A stretch of 64,000 nt of DNA from Limnobacter humi (lineage in GTDB: Bacteria; Pseudomonadota; Gammaproteobacteria; Burkholderiales; Burkholderiaceae_B), in the NCBI RefSeq assembly GCF_024518835.1, contig NZ_JANIGO010000003.1:62001-126000 (forward strand). The letters run 5' to 3'. This document shows positions 26,903 to 36,006 of the stretch, piece after piece (within the stretch, counting starts at the first letter, position 1; the number at the start of each line of letters is the position of its first letter). The notes beneath the pieces were generated by a model, which saw nothing but the letters and a program-made list of their open reading frames with translations, ran no database searches and had not been told where the DNA came from. A program made the position numbers and the translations under genes.

Positions 26903-27178
26903 ATGAAGCTGACCGCTGAGACCACGCTGAAAGCCATCGCCATCGCCTTGGGCGCCATTGCCGCGCTCATGGCGGCGATGGAACTTCAGCGCGCGTTGGA
27001 AGTGGAACGGATGGAGCGCCCCGCCGTGGTCTCGGACGATCCGTTGCGTGAGACCTTGCAACACTGCCGCTCGCTGACCCCGGAAGCCCTTGAAGCCGAC
27101 ACAGAGTGCCAGGCCGCCTGGGAGGAGAACCGCCGCCGCTTCTTCGGCACGTCCACCGACAATTCGGACCCGGAGTAG
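26903..27178 (+). CDS. trbK: TrbK-like entry-exclusion protein
   Basis: A 91-residue protein with an N-terminal hydrophobic segment (AIAIALGAIAALMAAMELQ) and a C-terminal motif CQAAWEENRRRFFG that I associate with the TrbK-alt family found between trbJ and trbL in alphaproteobacterial trb operons. It would block redundant DNA entry. Position and motif agree. Only 6 bp separate it from trbJ and 3 bp from trbL. Confidence 0.8.
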   Translation: MKLTAETTLKAIAIALGAIAALMAAMELQRALEVERMERPAVVSDDPLRETLQHCRSLTPEALEADTECQAAWEENRRRFFGTSTDNSDPE

Positions 27179-27181
27179 GTC

Positions 27182-28471
27182 ATGGACGGAGTCGGCGTCA
27201 TCGATCGGTTCCTGGAGGTCTTTACGACCTATATCGACAGCGGGTTCGGCCTGCTCGGCGGCGATGTCGCCTTCCTCGCGACCACACTCATCGTTATCGA
27301 CGTCACGCTCGCCGCGCTCTTCTGGGCCTGGGGGGCGGATGACGACATCATCGGTCGCCTCGTCAAGAAGACGCTCTTCGTCGGCGTCTTCGCCTATATC
27401 ATCGGCAACTGGAATGCGCTCGCGCGCATCGTCTTCGAGAGCTTCGCAGGTCTCGGCCTCATCGCCACCGGCGGCGCGATCGGTGCGGGCGAGCTCCTGC
27501 AGCCGGGCCGGATCGCCGCTGTCGGGCTTGAAGCAGGGCAACCAATCTTGGAGTCCATCGCTGACCTGATGGGCTTCGTCTCCTTCTTCGAGAACTTTAT
27601 CCAGATCTCGATCCTGCTCTTCGCCTGGATCGTGGTCCTGCTCTCCTTTTTCATCCTCGCGATCCAGCTCTTCGTGACGCTGATCGAGTTCAAGCTGGCG
27701 ACGCTCGCGGGCTTCATCCTCGTGCCCTTCGGCCTCTTCAACAAGACCGCCTTCATGGCCGAACGCGTGCTAGGGCTCGTCATATCGTCCGGTGTCAAGG
27801 TGCTCGTGCTTGCCGTCATCGTCGGCATCGGCTCGACCATCTTCGGCGAGTTCACTGCCGGTTTCACCGGCGAACCGACCATCGAGGATGCGATGGCCGT
27901 CGTGCTCGCGGCGCTCTCGCTGCTCGCGCTCGGCATCTTCGGCCCCGGCATCGCCAACGGCATCGTTTCTGGCGGACCGCAGCTCGGTGCCGGCGCGGCG
28001 GTCGGTGCCGGCCTCGCAGCAGGCGGCGTGGTCGCAGGTGGTCTCGCGGGCGCGAAGATGGCCGGGGCCGCCGGTGGAGCCGCCCTGCGCGGTGGATCTG
28101 CCGTTGCAGGCGGTGCTTCGACTGCCTTCGGGATCGGCGCAGCCTCGGGCACGTCCACGGCCGGGAAAGCCGCGAGCGCCATGGCCGCAGTCGGCCAGGC
28201 CGGAGTCAACACAGCTGTCAGCCCGCTCAAGCGCGCTGTCGGCGACAGCTACCGCTCCGGCTCACGCGCTGCCTTCGAAGCCACCGGCGGCAAGTTCAGC
28301 AATTCCCCGTCATCCATGCCGACCCCCGCCAATGACGGTCCGCCCGCCTGGGCGCGCCGCATGAAACGTCAGCAGAGCCTGCAACACGGCACCGCCGTTG
28401 CCGCCCACGCCATCCGCTCCGGCGATGGCGGCGGCGCGGGCACTGCCATCAGCCTTTCGGAGAGATCATGA
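27182..28471 (+). CDS. trbL: TrbL/VirB6-type conjugal transfer membrane protein
   Basis: A 429-residue polytopic inner-membrane protein. Several helices lie between residues 25 and 265, including DVTLAALFWAWG and ILLFAWIVVLLSFFILAIQL. A Gly/Ala-rich C-terminal tail follows (about 270-350), a feature common to TrbL. It forms the inner-membrane channel part of the type IV system. It overlaps trbF by 4 bp. Confidence 0.92.
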   Translation: MDGVGVIDRFLEVFTTYIDSGFGLLGGDVAFLATTLIVIDVTLAALFWAWGADDDIIGRLVKKTLFVGVFAYIIGNWNALARIVFESFAGLGLIATGGAIGAGELLQPGRIAAVGLEAGQPILESIADLMGFVSFFENFIQISILLFAWIVVLLSFFILAIQLFVTLIEFKLATLAGFILVPFGLFNKTAFMAERVLGLVISSGVKVLVLAVIVGIGSTIFGEFTAGFTGEPTIEDAMAVVLAALSLLALGIFGPGIANGIVSGGPQLGAGAAVGAGLAAGGVVAGGLAGAKMAGAAGGAALRGGSAVAGGASTAFGIGAASGTSTAGKAASAMAAVGQAGVNTAVSPLKRAVGDSYRSGSRAAFEATGGKFSNSPSSMPTPANDGPPAWARRMKRQQSLQHGTAVAAHAIRSGDGGGAGTAISLSERS

Positions 28472-29154
28472 AATTCAAGAGAACCAGCGTGCGATACGCC
28501 AAGACCCCCGAACCCGTGACCCCTTACCGGAAGGCCGCCCAGGTCTGGGACGAGCGGATGGGTTCGGCCCGCGTCCAAGCCCGCAATTGGCGGCTCATGG
28601 CCATCGGGTGTCTCGCCACGACAGCGACCTTTGGCCTCGCGCTGGTTTGGCAATCCACCCAAGGCACAATCGTCCCTTATGTGGTCGAGGTCGATAGACT
28701 TGGGGCAGCCCAAGCCGTGGTACCGGCAACCGCCAACTACCGCCCAACCGATCCGCAGATCGCTTTCCACCTCGCACGCTTCATTGAGAACGTCCGCGAG
28801 GTTCCCGCCGATCCGATCGTGCTCCGCGAGAACTGGCTCCGCGCTTACGATTTCACCACCGATCGCGGGTCCGTCGCGCTCAACGACTTCGCCCGGGAAA
28901 ACGATCCCTTCGCCCGCGTCGGCGAGGTCCAAGTCACCGCCGAAATCTCCAGTGTCATCCGGGCTTCTGACAACAGCTTCCGCGTGGCCTGGACCGAACG
29001 CCGCTACGTGAACGGGCAGCTCGCCGTCACCGAACGCTGGACCGGCATACTCAGCGTCGTCGTCCAACCACCCCGCGACGCCGACCGCCTCCGCAAAAAC
29101 CCTCTCGGCGTCTTCGTCCACGCCATCAACTGGTCAAGGGAGAACGCCCAATGA
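28468..29154 (+). CDS. trbF: TrbF/VirB8-type conjugal transfer protein
   Basis: A 228-residue protein with an N-terminal cytoplasmic tail (TPYRKAAQVWDERMGSARVQ), a single membrane helix (about 47-65) and a periplasmic VirB8-like domain (FVVEVD-type PYVVEVDRLG near residue 75, LAVTERWTG near 195). It is an assembly factor of the type IV channel. It shares 4-bp overlaps with trbL and trbG. Confidence 0.93.
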   Translation: MKFKRTSVRYAKTPEPVTPYRKAAQVWDERMGSARVQARNWRLMAIGCLATTATFGLALVWQSTQGTIVPYVVEVDRLGAAQAVVPATANYRPTDPQIAFHLARFIENVREVPADPIVLRENWLRAYDFTTDRGSVALNDFARENDPFARVGEVQVTAEISSVIRASDNSFRVAWTERRYVNGQLAVTERWTGILSVVVQPPRDADRLRKNPLGVFVHAINWSRENAQ

Positions 29155-30209
29155 ATGATTGCATCATACGCAAAACCTGCATGCCCGCCAGACTTTCCAT
29201 CACTACACTTCTCGCCGGTTCGATGCTGGCCGGGTGCGCCACCTTCAAACCGCCTGAGATCAGCTACGATGATCCGGTCGCCGCAACGCTGGTTGCTGAA
29301 CCGGCGCGCCCAGTCCGGATCGTCGAGACACCCGAGCCTTTACCGCTGCCCGGCCAGCTCATGCGGGTCGATGCCGACGACCGTCCGGCAGAAGCTGCGG
29401 AACCGACCGAGCGCGTGACCAACGCCAATGCCGCCGCCCGGATCGAACCGGTGCGCGACGGCTTCATCAACGCCGTCCAGCTCTATCCCTACAGCTCCGG
29501 GGCGCTCTATCAGGTCTACACCTCACCCGGCCAGGTCACGGACATCGCGCTACAGACGGGTGAGAGTCTCGTCGGCGCCGGCCCGATCGCCGTGGGCGAC
29601 ACAGCACGCTGGATCATCGGCGATACCGAAAGTGGCTCCGGCGACAGCCGCCGCATCCATGTGCTCGTGAAACCGACCCGGCCCGATCTCGTGACCAATC
29701 TCGTCATCAACACCGACCGGCGCACCTATCACCTCGAACTGCGCGCGACGCCGCAGGCCTATATGGCCTCCGTATCCTGGCAATACCCCGAAGACGACCT
29801 GATCGCGCTTCGGCGCCAGAACGATCGTGCAGAGGCGAGCCTTCCCATCGGGCGCAATGTCGATCTCGACGATCTCAACTTCCGCTACCGGATCACCGGC
29901 GACCGCGCGCCCTGGCGGCCGCGCCGCGCCTTCGATGACGGGCGGCAGGTCTTCATCGAGTTCCCGCGCGGGATTGGCCAGGGCGAGATGCCGCCGCTCT
30001 TCGTGATCGGACCTGAAGGGGACGGTCAGCTCGTCAATTACCGTATCCGGCGCAACTACATGATCGTCGATCGGCTCTTCGCCGCCGCCGAACTGCGGCT
30101 TGGGGATCGCCAGCGGGTGGTGCGGATCGTGCGGACGGACGGGGTCCAGCGAAGCACCCAACGCGAAGAGCGCGTGGTGTCCGCCTGGCGTCCCGATGAG
30201 GACCGCTGA
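29151..30209 (+). CDS. trbG: TrbG/VirB9-type conjugal transfer lipoprotein
   Basis: A 352-residue exported protein. The lipobox-like LLAGSMLAGC lies near residue 28, and the C-terminal VirB9 domain includes FRYRITGDRAPWRPRRAFDD and VNYRIRRNYMIVDRLF. TrbG builds the outer part of the channel core. The ATG overlaps the trbF stop by 4 bp; an internal ATG (MPARLS) is an alternative start. Confidence 0.92.
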   Translation: MNDCIIRKTCMPARLSITTLLAGSMLAGCATFKPPEISYDDPVAATLVAEPARPVRIVETPEPLPLPGQLMRVDADDRPAEAAEPTERVTNANAAARIEPVRDGFINAVQLYPYSSGALYQVYTSPGQVTDIALQTGESLVGAGPIAVGDTARWIIGDTESGSGDSRRIHVLVKPTRPDLVTNLVINTDRRTYHLELRATPQAYMASVSWQYPEDDLIALRRQNDRAEASLPIGRNVDLDDLNFRYRITGDRAPWRPRRAFDDGRQVFIEFPRGIGQGEMPPLFVIGPEGDGQLVNYRIRRNYMIVDRLFAAAELRLGDRQRVVRIVRTDGVQRSTQREERVVSAWRPDEDR

Positions 30210-30212
30210 CCC

Positions 30213-31436
30213 ATGACCGGAACTGAAGATCAGCAACAAGACGACCGCGCCGAAGAGCCGCCACGCACCGAACAGGACATCGCGAAGGAACTCCGCCTAC
30301 GGCCCGATCCGCCGCGTGTCATGCGGCTCTCGCGCAAGGCGATCACGGTTCTGGTCGTCGCCGGTGGGCTCGGCATCGGCGCGATCCTGATCGGAGCCTT
30401 GCAAGGCTCCGATCCAGGCGATGGACCTTCCGAACTGTTCTCGACCGAACGAGTCCAGGAGGCCGAGGGCCTTTTGGGGCTGCCGCGCGACTACGCGTCG
30501 ATCCCACGGCTTGGCCCACCGCTACCGGGTGAGCTCGGGCGTCCGGTTCTGTCTGCGCAGCGGCGCGGTGAGCCCGTGCCCGTCGTTCCTGCGACCGGTC
30601 CTGCCGTCGATCCGGAAGAACAACTGCGCTTGCAAGAGGCCGAAGCCGCGCGGCTCGCGACGCTCTTTGCCGACGCGAGATCGAGCGGCACCGGGGCTGA
30701 AAGGCCACAGGCAGCCCCCGTTGCGGCCGCGGCCACCGGGCTACAAGGTCTCTTCCCGGCTTCTGCCGATCAGGCACGGAGGCCGGACACGACGGAGCGA
30801 CAGGAAGCCTTCCTAGATCGTGAGGTCGATAGACGAACCACCGCCGCAAATCGGCTACAATCCCCGCCGAGCCCCTACGTCCTGCAAGCGGGATCGGTCA
30901 TCGAGGCAGCGCTGCTGACAGGCCTGCGCTCCGACCTTCCGGGGCAGATCACCGCGCAGGTCACAGCGAACGTCTATGACAGTCCCACCGGGCAATTCCT
31001 GCTGATCCCACAAGGCGCGCGCCTGCTGGGCGAATATGACAGCCGCGTGGAAACCGGTCAGCGTCGTCTGCTGCTCGCCTGGACCCGATTGATCCTACCC
31101 GACGGTCGCTCCATCGTCCTCGAACGCCAGCCCGGCACGGATCAGGCCGGATACGCCGGGCTCGAAGACGGTGTCGACAATCACTGGGGCCAACTATTCC
31201 GCGCGGCGGGTCTGGCGACCATCCTCAATATTGGGCTTGAGACCGGCGAAGATGGCGGCGACGAGATCGCCAAGGCAATCAGAGACGGCACGCAGGACAC
31301 GATCGGACGCGCCGGCGAGGCCATCGTCCAGCGCCAGCTTCAGATTCCGCCGACACTTACGATCCGGCCAGGATTTCCGGTACGCGTGATGGTGACGCGC
31401 GATCTAATCCTCGAACCGCAAGGAGATGCCCGATGA
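30213..31436 (+). CDS. trbI: TrbI/VirB10-type conjugal transfer protein
   Basis: A 407-residue protein with a cytoplasmic tail, one membrane helix (AITVLVVAGGLGIGAILIGA, about 43-62), a Pro/Ala-rich periplasmic spacer and a C-terminal VirB10 domain (LQAGSVIEAALLTGLRSDLP, ending in PVRVMVTRDLILEP). It spans the envelope in the channel core. It follows trbG by 3 bp and overlaps the DUF2274 gene by 4 bp. Confidence 0.94.
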   Translation: MTGTEDQQQDDRAEEPPRTEQDIAKELRLRPDPPRVMRLSRKAITVLVVAGGLGIGAILIGALQGSDPGDGPSELFSTERVQEAEGLLGLPRDYASIPRLGPPLPGELGRPVLSAQRRGEPVPVVPATGPAVDPEEQLRLQEAEAARLATLFADARSSGTGAERPQAAPVAAAATGLQGLFPASADQARRPDTTERQEAFLDREVDRRTTAANRLQSPPSPYVLQAGSVIEAALLTGLRSDLPGQITAQVTANVYDSPTGQFLLIPQGARLLGEYDSRVETGQRRLLLAWTRLILPDGRSIVLERQPGTDQAGYAGLEDGVDNHWGQLFRAAGLATILNIGLETGEDGGDEIAKAIRDGTQDTIGRAGEAIVQRQLQIPPTLTIRPGFPVRVMVTRDLILEPQGDAR

Positions 31437-31678
31437 GCAAGTTGAAGCTAGGCGACATTCGCGACGACAAGCCCGTCAAGCTGACGATCGAGCTACCAGC
31501 GCAGGTGCATCGGGATCTGACAGCTTATGCGGAGATTCTTGCGGCTGAGAACGGGCGCAAACTCGAACCGGCCAAGCTCATCGCGCCCATGCTGGAGCGT
31601 TTCATGAAGACCGATCGCGGGTTCGCTAAGCTCAAGAAAGAGAACCGTTCGTCTTTGCTTCGATCTTCGCCAGACTGA
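31433..31678 (+). CDS. DUF2274 protein (end of the trb cluster)
   Basis: An 81-residue protein of the DUF2274 type that usually closes alphaproteobacterial trb operons: LTIELPAQVHRDLTAYAEIL and PAKLIAPMLERFMKTDRGF. The last 15 or so residues (ENRSSLLRSSPD) look atypical, and the final 47 bp overlap the LysR gene tail to tail. This suggests the trb fragment was joined to the next segment near here. Confidence 0.78.
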   Translation: MSKLKLGDIRDDKPVKLTIELPAQVHRDLTAYAEILAAENGRKLEPAKLIAPMLERFMKTDRGFAKLKKENRSSLLRSSPD

Positions 31679-32600
31679 TGAATCGTCGAAGTGCCGGGTT
31701 ATCGTTTTCTGGAAGCCATGTCAGAGAAAAAGGAGTTGGCTCACCATCACCCCCAATGGGAACATAGGTGACATTAGGGTAGGTAATCCCTCTACAGTGC
31801 TCGTAGACAAATGTGATGCCCAACCCCAGACCGACCAAACCCATGATCTCTTCGCGACTCAGCCGATTTCGGTGAACGAGTTCTGATTTTGCGAAAGCCG
31901 CAACGTGCCCTAGCCTGTGTGTATCGAAAGCCGTAAATGGCTCCGTCACCCAAAGAACATCAGAAGCCTCATTCAACTCTTCCCAGAGTATTTGATGACG
32001 TTCAGACCATTCGTGGTCCGTCGAGACCGCAAGAAGCATCCGCTCGCGCGAAAGTAAAACACTGTCTTCGACACTTGGCTTTGGCGCACGTGAAGTGATG
32101 ATTGCGTCCACGAGGCGTTGGTTCAATAGAGTGGAGAGTTCGTTGCTGGACGCTCCAATCACCTGAATGGCGACATCGCAATGGGCTTCGATAAAAGCCG
32201 AAAACAGGTTTCGCACGGGTCCGCCGGAAAGGCAGGCTGTAATGCCAACGTCCAGTTTTCCAGTCATAGCAGTCCCAGCCATAGAGGCGGATTCTAGAGC
32301 GTCCTGAACCCCGGCAACAAGCATCCGGGATTGTGACATAAAACGCCATCCAAAAGGCGTCAGGCGCACTCCTGTCGTACGCCTTTCAAAGAGCGACAAC
32401 CCAAGCATTTCCTCCAATTTCTGAATGCGTCTGCTCAAAGACGGTTGGCCAACGCCAATAGCCTCTGCCGCTTTACGAATGCTACCTGCCTCGCAGACAG
32501 ACAGAAAACACTGCAAGTCAGATATACAAAGAGGTATGCCAGAACTCGGTTCCCCTGCACCTAATTTAAGGCGTCGAGACACGATGCAATCCCGCAACAA
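31632..32600 (-). CDS. LysR-family transcriptional regulator
   Basis: A 322-residue regulator. The winged HTH is at about residues 30-90 (SIRKAAEAIGVGQPSLSRRI and LEEMLGLSLFERRTTGVRLT), followed by a substrate-binding-like effector domain (KLDVGITACLSG onward). No closer in-frame ATG exists, so the first one is used, giving about 28 residues before the usual LysR start. It ends the minus-strand SDR-cupin-MAPEG-LysR run but is separated from MAPEG by 120 bp. Base composition is less GC-rich than the trb genes. Confidence 0.92.
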   Translation of the reverse strand: MLRDCIVSRRLKLGAGEPSSGIPLCISDLQCFLSVCEAGSIRKAAEAIGVGQPSLSRRIQKLEEMLGLSLFERRTTGVRLTPFGWRFMSQSRMLVAGVQDALESASMAGTAMTGKLDVGITACLSGGPVRNLFSAFIEAHCDVAIQVIGASSNELSTLLNQRLVDAIITSRAPKPSVEDSVLLSRERMLLAVSTDHEWSERHQILWEELNEASDVLWVTEPFTAFDTHRLGHVAAFAKSELVHRNRLSREEIMGLVGLGLGITFVYEHCRGITYPNVTYVPIGGDGEPTPFSLTWLPENDNPALRRFISLAKIEAKTNGSLS

Positions 32601-32720
32601 ATACTAACTCCACCCCGTTGCTGCACGACTGGGGAGGGCGACAGGACGCGACGACTCTAGCTAGGAGATGCGCCACGTCACCGGAGCGAGTGGCGCGCGC
32701 TCTGAGTTTCGCTGCCACGA

Positions 32721-33116
32721 TCAAACGACCCCGAGGATGACCATGGCCAGAACCACTTGGACTATCCACCCAAGGACGAAGGTCAATGTCCGAGCGACCG
32801 GAATACCCAGCGTGTAGACGACAAAGTGCGCCAGACGGGCGAAGAAGTAGAGCATGCTGAGTGTGATCGTGAGGCTAGAGGACAAATTCAGGGCGACGAC
32901 TCCCAACACCAGAGCCGCGAAGATCGGAAAGTTTTCCATCGCGTTTTGATGGGCCGCCGTCGCGCGCTGCGCCCAGTCCGACAAGGGCTTATGCTCAGGG
33001 TTCGGATTTCCCAGCGATGCTGGTATCCCGATTACGGCAAAGCGGTTCAAGACATAGACCATCCAAAACAGGGCAGTCATGAGGCCAGTTGCAGCCATCC
33101 AGTGGATTTCAGTCAT
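32721..33116 (-). CDS. MAPEG-family membrane protein
   Basis: A 131-residue protein with four hydrophobic helices. The motif AHQNAMENFPIFAALVL matches the MAPEG family (membrane-associated eicosanoid/glutathione metabolism), which includes microsomal glutathione transferases. The C-terminal part has RLAHFVVYTLGIPVARTL. It is in line with the cupin and SDR genes and may take part in detoxification. The exact reaction is unknown. Confidence 0.88.
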   Translation of the reverse strand: MTEIHWMAATGLMTALFWMVYVLNRFAVIGIPASLGNPNPEHKPLSDWAQRATAAHQNAMENFPIFAALVLGVVALNLSSSLTITLSMLYFFARLAHFVVYTLGIPVARTLTFVLGWIVQVVLAMVILGVV

Positions 33117-33201
33117 TATTGTTTCCTTTCGATGACGAGATCAGCCTGAAATGCGGGTCGCTCTAGCAACCCGATTTCAGGGCGGCGCGTTTTCCGGCCG
33201 A

Positions 33202-33882
33202 TCAGGTGAGATGCCCCAAGTGGCCCCGTTTGGCCCAGATGCGACAGCCTGACGGGGATTGGATGGGCAATTCTGCCCCAGCCGGGAACCGCAGCCATGT
33301 GCCCGCGCCGCATAGGGTGTCGCCGTAAAGCAGCTCCCCTTCGATGACGAAAATCTCTTCGCCGGAAAAATCGCCGCGGTCAGCCCAATTGGTTCCTGGC
33401 GCAAGCCTCTCTGAAACGACCGTCTCGGACACATCCTGATGGAGCTGCGCGCGGGTCAGACCGTCCGTTCCGGTTGGCTCATATGCGAGGTCGTCAATAT
33501 GCTTGTGGACGGTCTGGCGATCATCTTCTTGGAACTGGCGCAGCTTCACAAAAATCGTGCATCCATCCTTCGTGAAGGGCGCGTGCTTGCTGCCCGGAGG
33601 GTTGCGCACGTAACACCCGGTGCGGAAATCCCCGTCACCATCAGAAAACACTCCTTCAAGCACCAGATATTCTTCGCCCATGTCATGGGTGTGTTCCGGA
33701 AACGCACTTCCCGGCGCATAGCGGACCACCGAGCTTGCCCGGGCAACTTCGGCCCCGTCGCGTTCCAGAAAGCGGCGGTCAACCCCGGCTGTCGGAGAAG
33801 GCGACCACTCTTGTTCAGCAGAATGAACGATGGCCGGTTGAGAAAGATCAGTGTTTACACTCTCTGGTACACTGTACGTCAT
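33202..33882 (-). CDS. Double-cupin protein of the ChrR type
   Basis: A 226-residue protein (start at 33882, MTYSVPESVNTDL). It contains two cupin halves. The first has SAFPEHTHDMGEEYLVLEGV, with the metal-binding His and Glu residues, and RNPPGSKHAPF. The second has GEEIFVIEGELLYGDTL and GTWLRFPAGAELPI, weaker in ligands. It resembles the ChrR anti-sigma cupin domain without the zinc anti-sigma part. It begins 10 bp downstream of the SDR stop. Confidence 0.85.
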   Translation of the reverse strand: MTYSVPESVNTDLSQPAIVHSAEQEWSPSPTAGVDRRFLERDGAEVARASSVVRYAPGSAFPEHTHDMGEEYLVLEGVFSDGDGDFRTGCYVRNPPGSKHAPFTKDGCTIFVKLRQFQEDDRQTVHKHIDDLAYEPTGTDGLTRAQLHQDVSETVVSERLAPGTNWADRGDFSGEEIFVIEGELLYGDTLCGAGTWLRFPAGAELPIQSPSGCRIWAKRGHLGHLT

Positions 33883-33892
33883 GATGAAGTCC

Positions 33893-34597
33893 TCAGAATT
33901 TCTCAGTCGCAGGGCGCATGTCGAATTCATGTGTCCAGGCTTTGGGGGATTGATTGATCAGCTGCAGATAGGCCGTCGCGATCGCGTCAGCGTCGAGACA
34001 ATCTTCTTCCTTGATGTTGAAGCGTTCCTGGGCTTGGGGTCCCCAGATGATGCCATCGAGCACGGAATGCACGACGTGGATCCCTTGCGGGCCAAATTCG
34101 CGGGCAAGGGACTGTGCCAGGCCACGCAGCGCGAACTTCGCTGATGCGAAGGCTGCAAAGCGCGGATTGCCTTTGAGAGCCGCTGTTGCGCCGGTGAAGA
34201 TCACTGTGCCGCTACCTGCAGAAACCATGCCGGGCAGCACGGCCCGCGCCGTGATCATTGCACCGAAGCAGGTCGACACCCAAGACGCCTGGAACTCCTC
34301 TGGTGTCAGTTCCAGAAAGGGTTTCGGGATGAGCTGCATCGCGTTGTAGATCAGCACCGTTGCAGGGCCATCCTGCCCGTCAATCAGCTCAATCGCCTTT
34401 TCGACACGCGCCTGATCGCTCAAGTCGTAAGGCAGGTGGGTGTAAGACGCGCCGAGGTCTTCTCCCTCAAGGCTGCTTTTCCGGGATAGGCCGTACACGT
34501 TGTAGCCATCCGCGATCAGCGTCTTTGCAATCGCTGCTCCAAAGCCCGGCGCCATACCGGCAATGATCGCAGATTTCTTTTGTTGTGAATCGTTCAT
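33893..34597 (-). CDS. Short-chain dehydrogenase/reductase
   Basis: A 234-residue SDR. The ATG at 34597 is chosen because a GGAGAAATAAC ribosome-binding site precedes it; a longer frame would start inside the IS. The N-terminal nucleotide motif is unusual, AIIAGMAPGFGAAIAKTL, with the usual TGxxxGxG reduced to AGMAPGFG. The middle has VLIYNAM (for the NNAG segment) and the active site looks altered: Ser/Thr in IFTGATA, and ASAKFALRGL where YxxxK is expected, with Phe-Ala-Ser in place of Tyr. Catalytic activity is therefore uncertain. First gene of the minus-strand run, 11 bp from IS copy 2. Confidence 0.82.
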   Translation of the reverse strand: MNDSQQKKSAIIAGMAPGFGAAIAKTLIADGYNVYGLSRKSSLEGEDLGASYTHLPYDLSDQARVEKAIELIDGQDGPATVLIYNAMQLIPKPFLELTPEEFQASWVSTCFGAMITARAVLPGMVSAGSGTVIFTGATAALKGNPRFAAFASAKFALRGLAQSLAREFGPQGIHVVHSVLDGIIWGPQAQERFNIKEEDCLDADAIATAYLQLINQSPKAWTHEFDMRPATEKF

Positions 34598-34666
34598 GTT
34601 ATTTCTCCGGGTATGCGGATTTAATGGTTGATGGGGCACCTTCCCCTCACCAACCTGATGCTACCC

Positions 34667-35956
34667 TCAGATGGTTGATAGATCAACCCCGTAGTTGAGC
34701 TCCTCTGCGAGGTCTGGCAGTCCGTAACCGATGGTTTTCTTGTAGAACGGAGAGACCTTCGCAGTCGGGGCCTTCTTCTTGTGCTTCGTGGTGTAGAGCA
34801 TTCGCGCCCGCATCACCTCAAAGGAATAACCTCGTCCTTCACGGTTCTTGTCCTTGGCCAGTCGGTTGATGGACTCCGTGAAAGCGTTGGTGACAGGTAT
34901 GTCCGTCTCGAAGTAGGTCATGATCTCTTCGCGCCAGTTGCCCACCGCCCTAAACAGATCGCTCCAGACTTCTTTCTGGCCCTTCGGGATGGTGGATATC
35001 CACTCGTCCAGGGCGGCTTCTGCCTGGGGTCGTGTGGTGGCGTCCCAGATGCTGTAGAAGCGCTCCTTGTGCTCGTAGGCAGCCAGCAGTTGCGGGAATG
35101 CGCCTGTCCAGGTTTCCATGATCAGCCGCTCCCGGTCTGAGACTTCGTGAGCGCGCTTCAGCAGGATTTTCCGGTCTCCCTTGAGGGTTCGGATCTGGGC
35201 TGGTTTCAGCTCTTTCCGGAGCCCCTTGCGCACCTTCTCCAGAGCATCGTTGGCCATGCGCACCACATGGAATTTATCGACCACGATGCGGGCCTGTGGC
35301 AGCACCGCCCTGACCGCCGTTCGATATGGATTCCACATGTCCATGCTGACGATATCGATCTTCTGCCGGTCTTTCAGCTTCATCAGGTAGTTAGTCACGA
35401 CGTCCTGACGGCGAGTGGCCAGCAGATCGAGCAGGGTCTTCTCCTCAATGTTGGTCAGGATGCAGCGGTAGCGCTTGTTCAGGTACAGCTCGTCGATGCC
35501 CAGAATGCGAGGCGTTTCGAAGCGGTGCCAGCGGCCTAAGAACGCGGCGCGGGCGTTGAAGATGTCCCGTACCGTCTTCTCGTCCAATCCGGTTTGCTGC
35601 GCCACGAAAGTGTAGGGGTGGTTAAAGGACTCCTTCTCTACGTATTCATGTAGCCGCAGTGTCATGCGGAAGCCGTCCACCACCTCCGGTAGCTGGGGCC
35701 TGAAGGTAGCCTCGCAGGCCCGACAGATGTACCGGCGGCGGAGCACCCAGAGGGTGACCCGCTTGCCGTGGATGGGCAGATCATGATAGGGAACATCACG
35801 CTTGCCGAAACGCACGAACTCACCCTGCACCCCGCATTCCTCGCAAGCAATGGGATCGGGCGCGTCTACCTGGAAGTGCATTTCATCGTCGGTGGCTTTG
35901 CAGCCCAGCACCTGGTATGAGGGCAGGTGCAGGATGTTGTCGGGCATTTCGGTCAT
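34667..35956 (-). CDS. tnpA: ISL3-family transposase (copy 2)
   Basis: Identical in protein sequence to the copy 1 transposase (429 residues), with a zinc ribbon, HTH and DDE region intact, so either copy could supply transposase. One silent base differs (A at 34685). It lies 70 bp upstream of the SDR start, and read-through could express the SDR-cupin-MAPEG genes. Confidence 0.96.
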   Translation of the reverse strand: MTEMPDNILHLPSYQVLGCKATDDEMHFQVDAPDPIACEECGVQGEFVRFGKRDVPYHDLPIHGKRVTLWVLRRRYICRACEATFRPQLPEVVDGFRMTLRLHEYVEKESFNHPYTFVAQQTGLDEKTVRDIFNARAAFLGRWHRFETPRILGIDELYLNKRYRCILTNIEEKTLLDLLATRRQDVVTNYLMKLKDRQKIDIVSMDMWNPYRTAVRAVLPQARIVVDKFHVVRMANDALEKVRKGLRKELKPAQIRTLKGDRKILLKRAHEVSDRERLIMETWTGAFPQLLAAYEHKERFYSIWDATTRPQAEAALDEWISTIPKGQKEVWSDLFRAVGNWREEIMTYFETDIPVTNAFTESINRLAKDKNREGRGYSFEVMRARMLYTTKHKKKAPTAKVSPFYKKTIGYGLPDLAEELNYGVDLSTI

Positions 35957-36006
35957 ACGTTATTCTCTTAAGACGACTAGCAACTGGCTAAAGCGTTCTT
36001 AAGAAC

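Noticed and set aside
25919-27541. 540-codon open frame on the minus strand opposite trbE/trbJ/trbL
   Set aside because: Antisense to well-recognised trb genes; Arg/Gly/Ala-rich with no domain, as expected in high-GC DNA.
25226-31678. trb genes as a working conjugation system (ICE)
   Set aside because: trbB, C, D, most of trbE, and any relaxase or coupling protein are absent.
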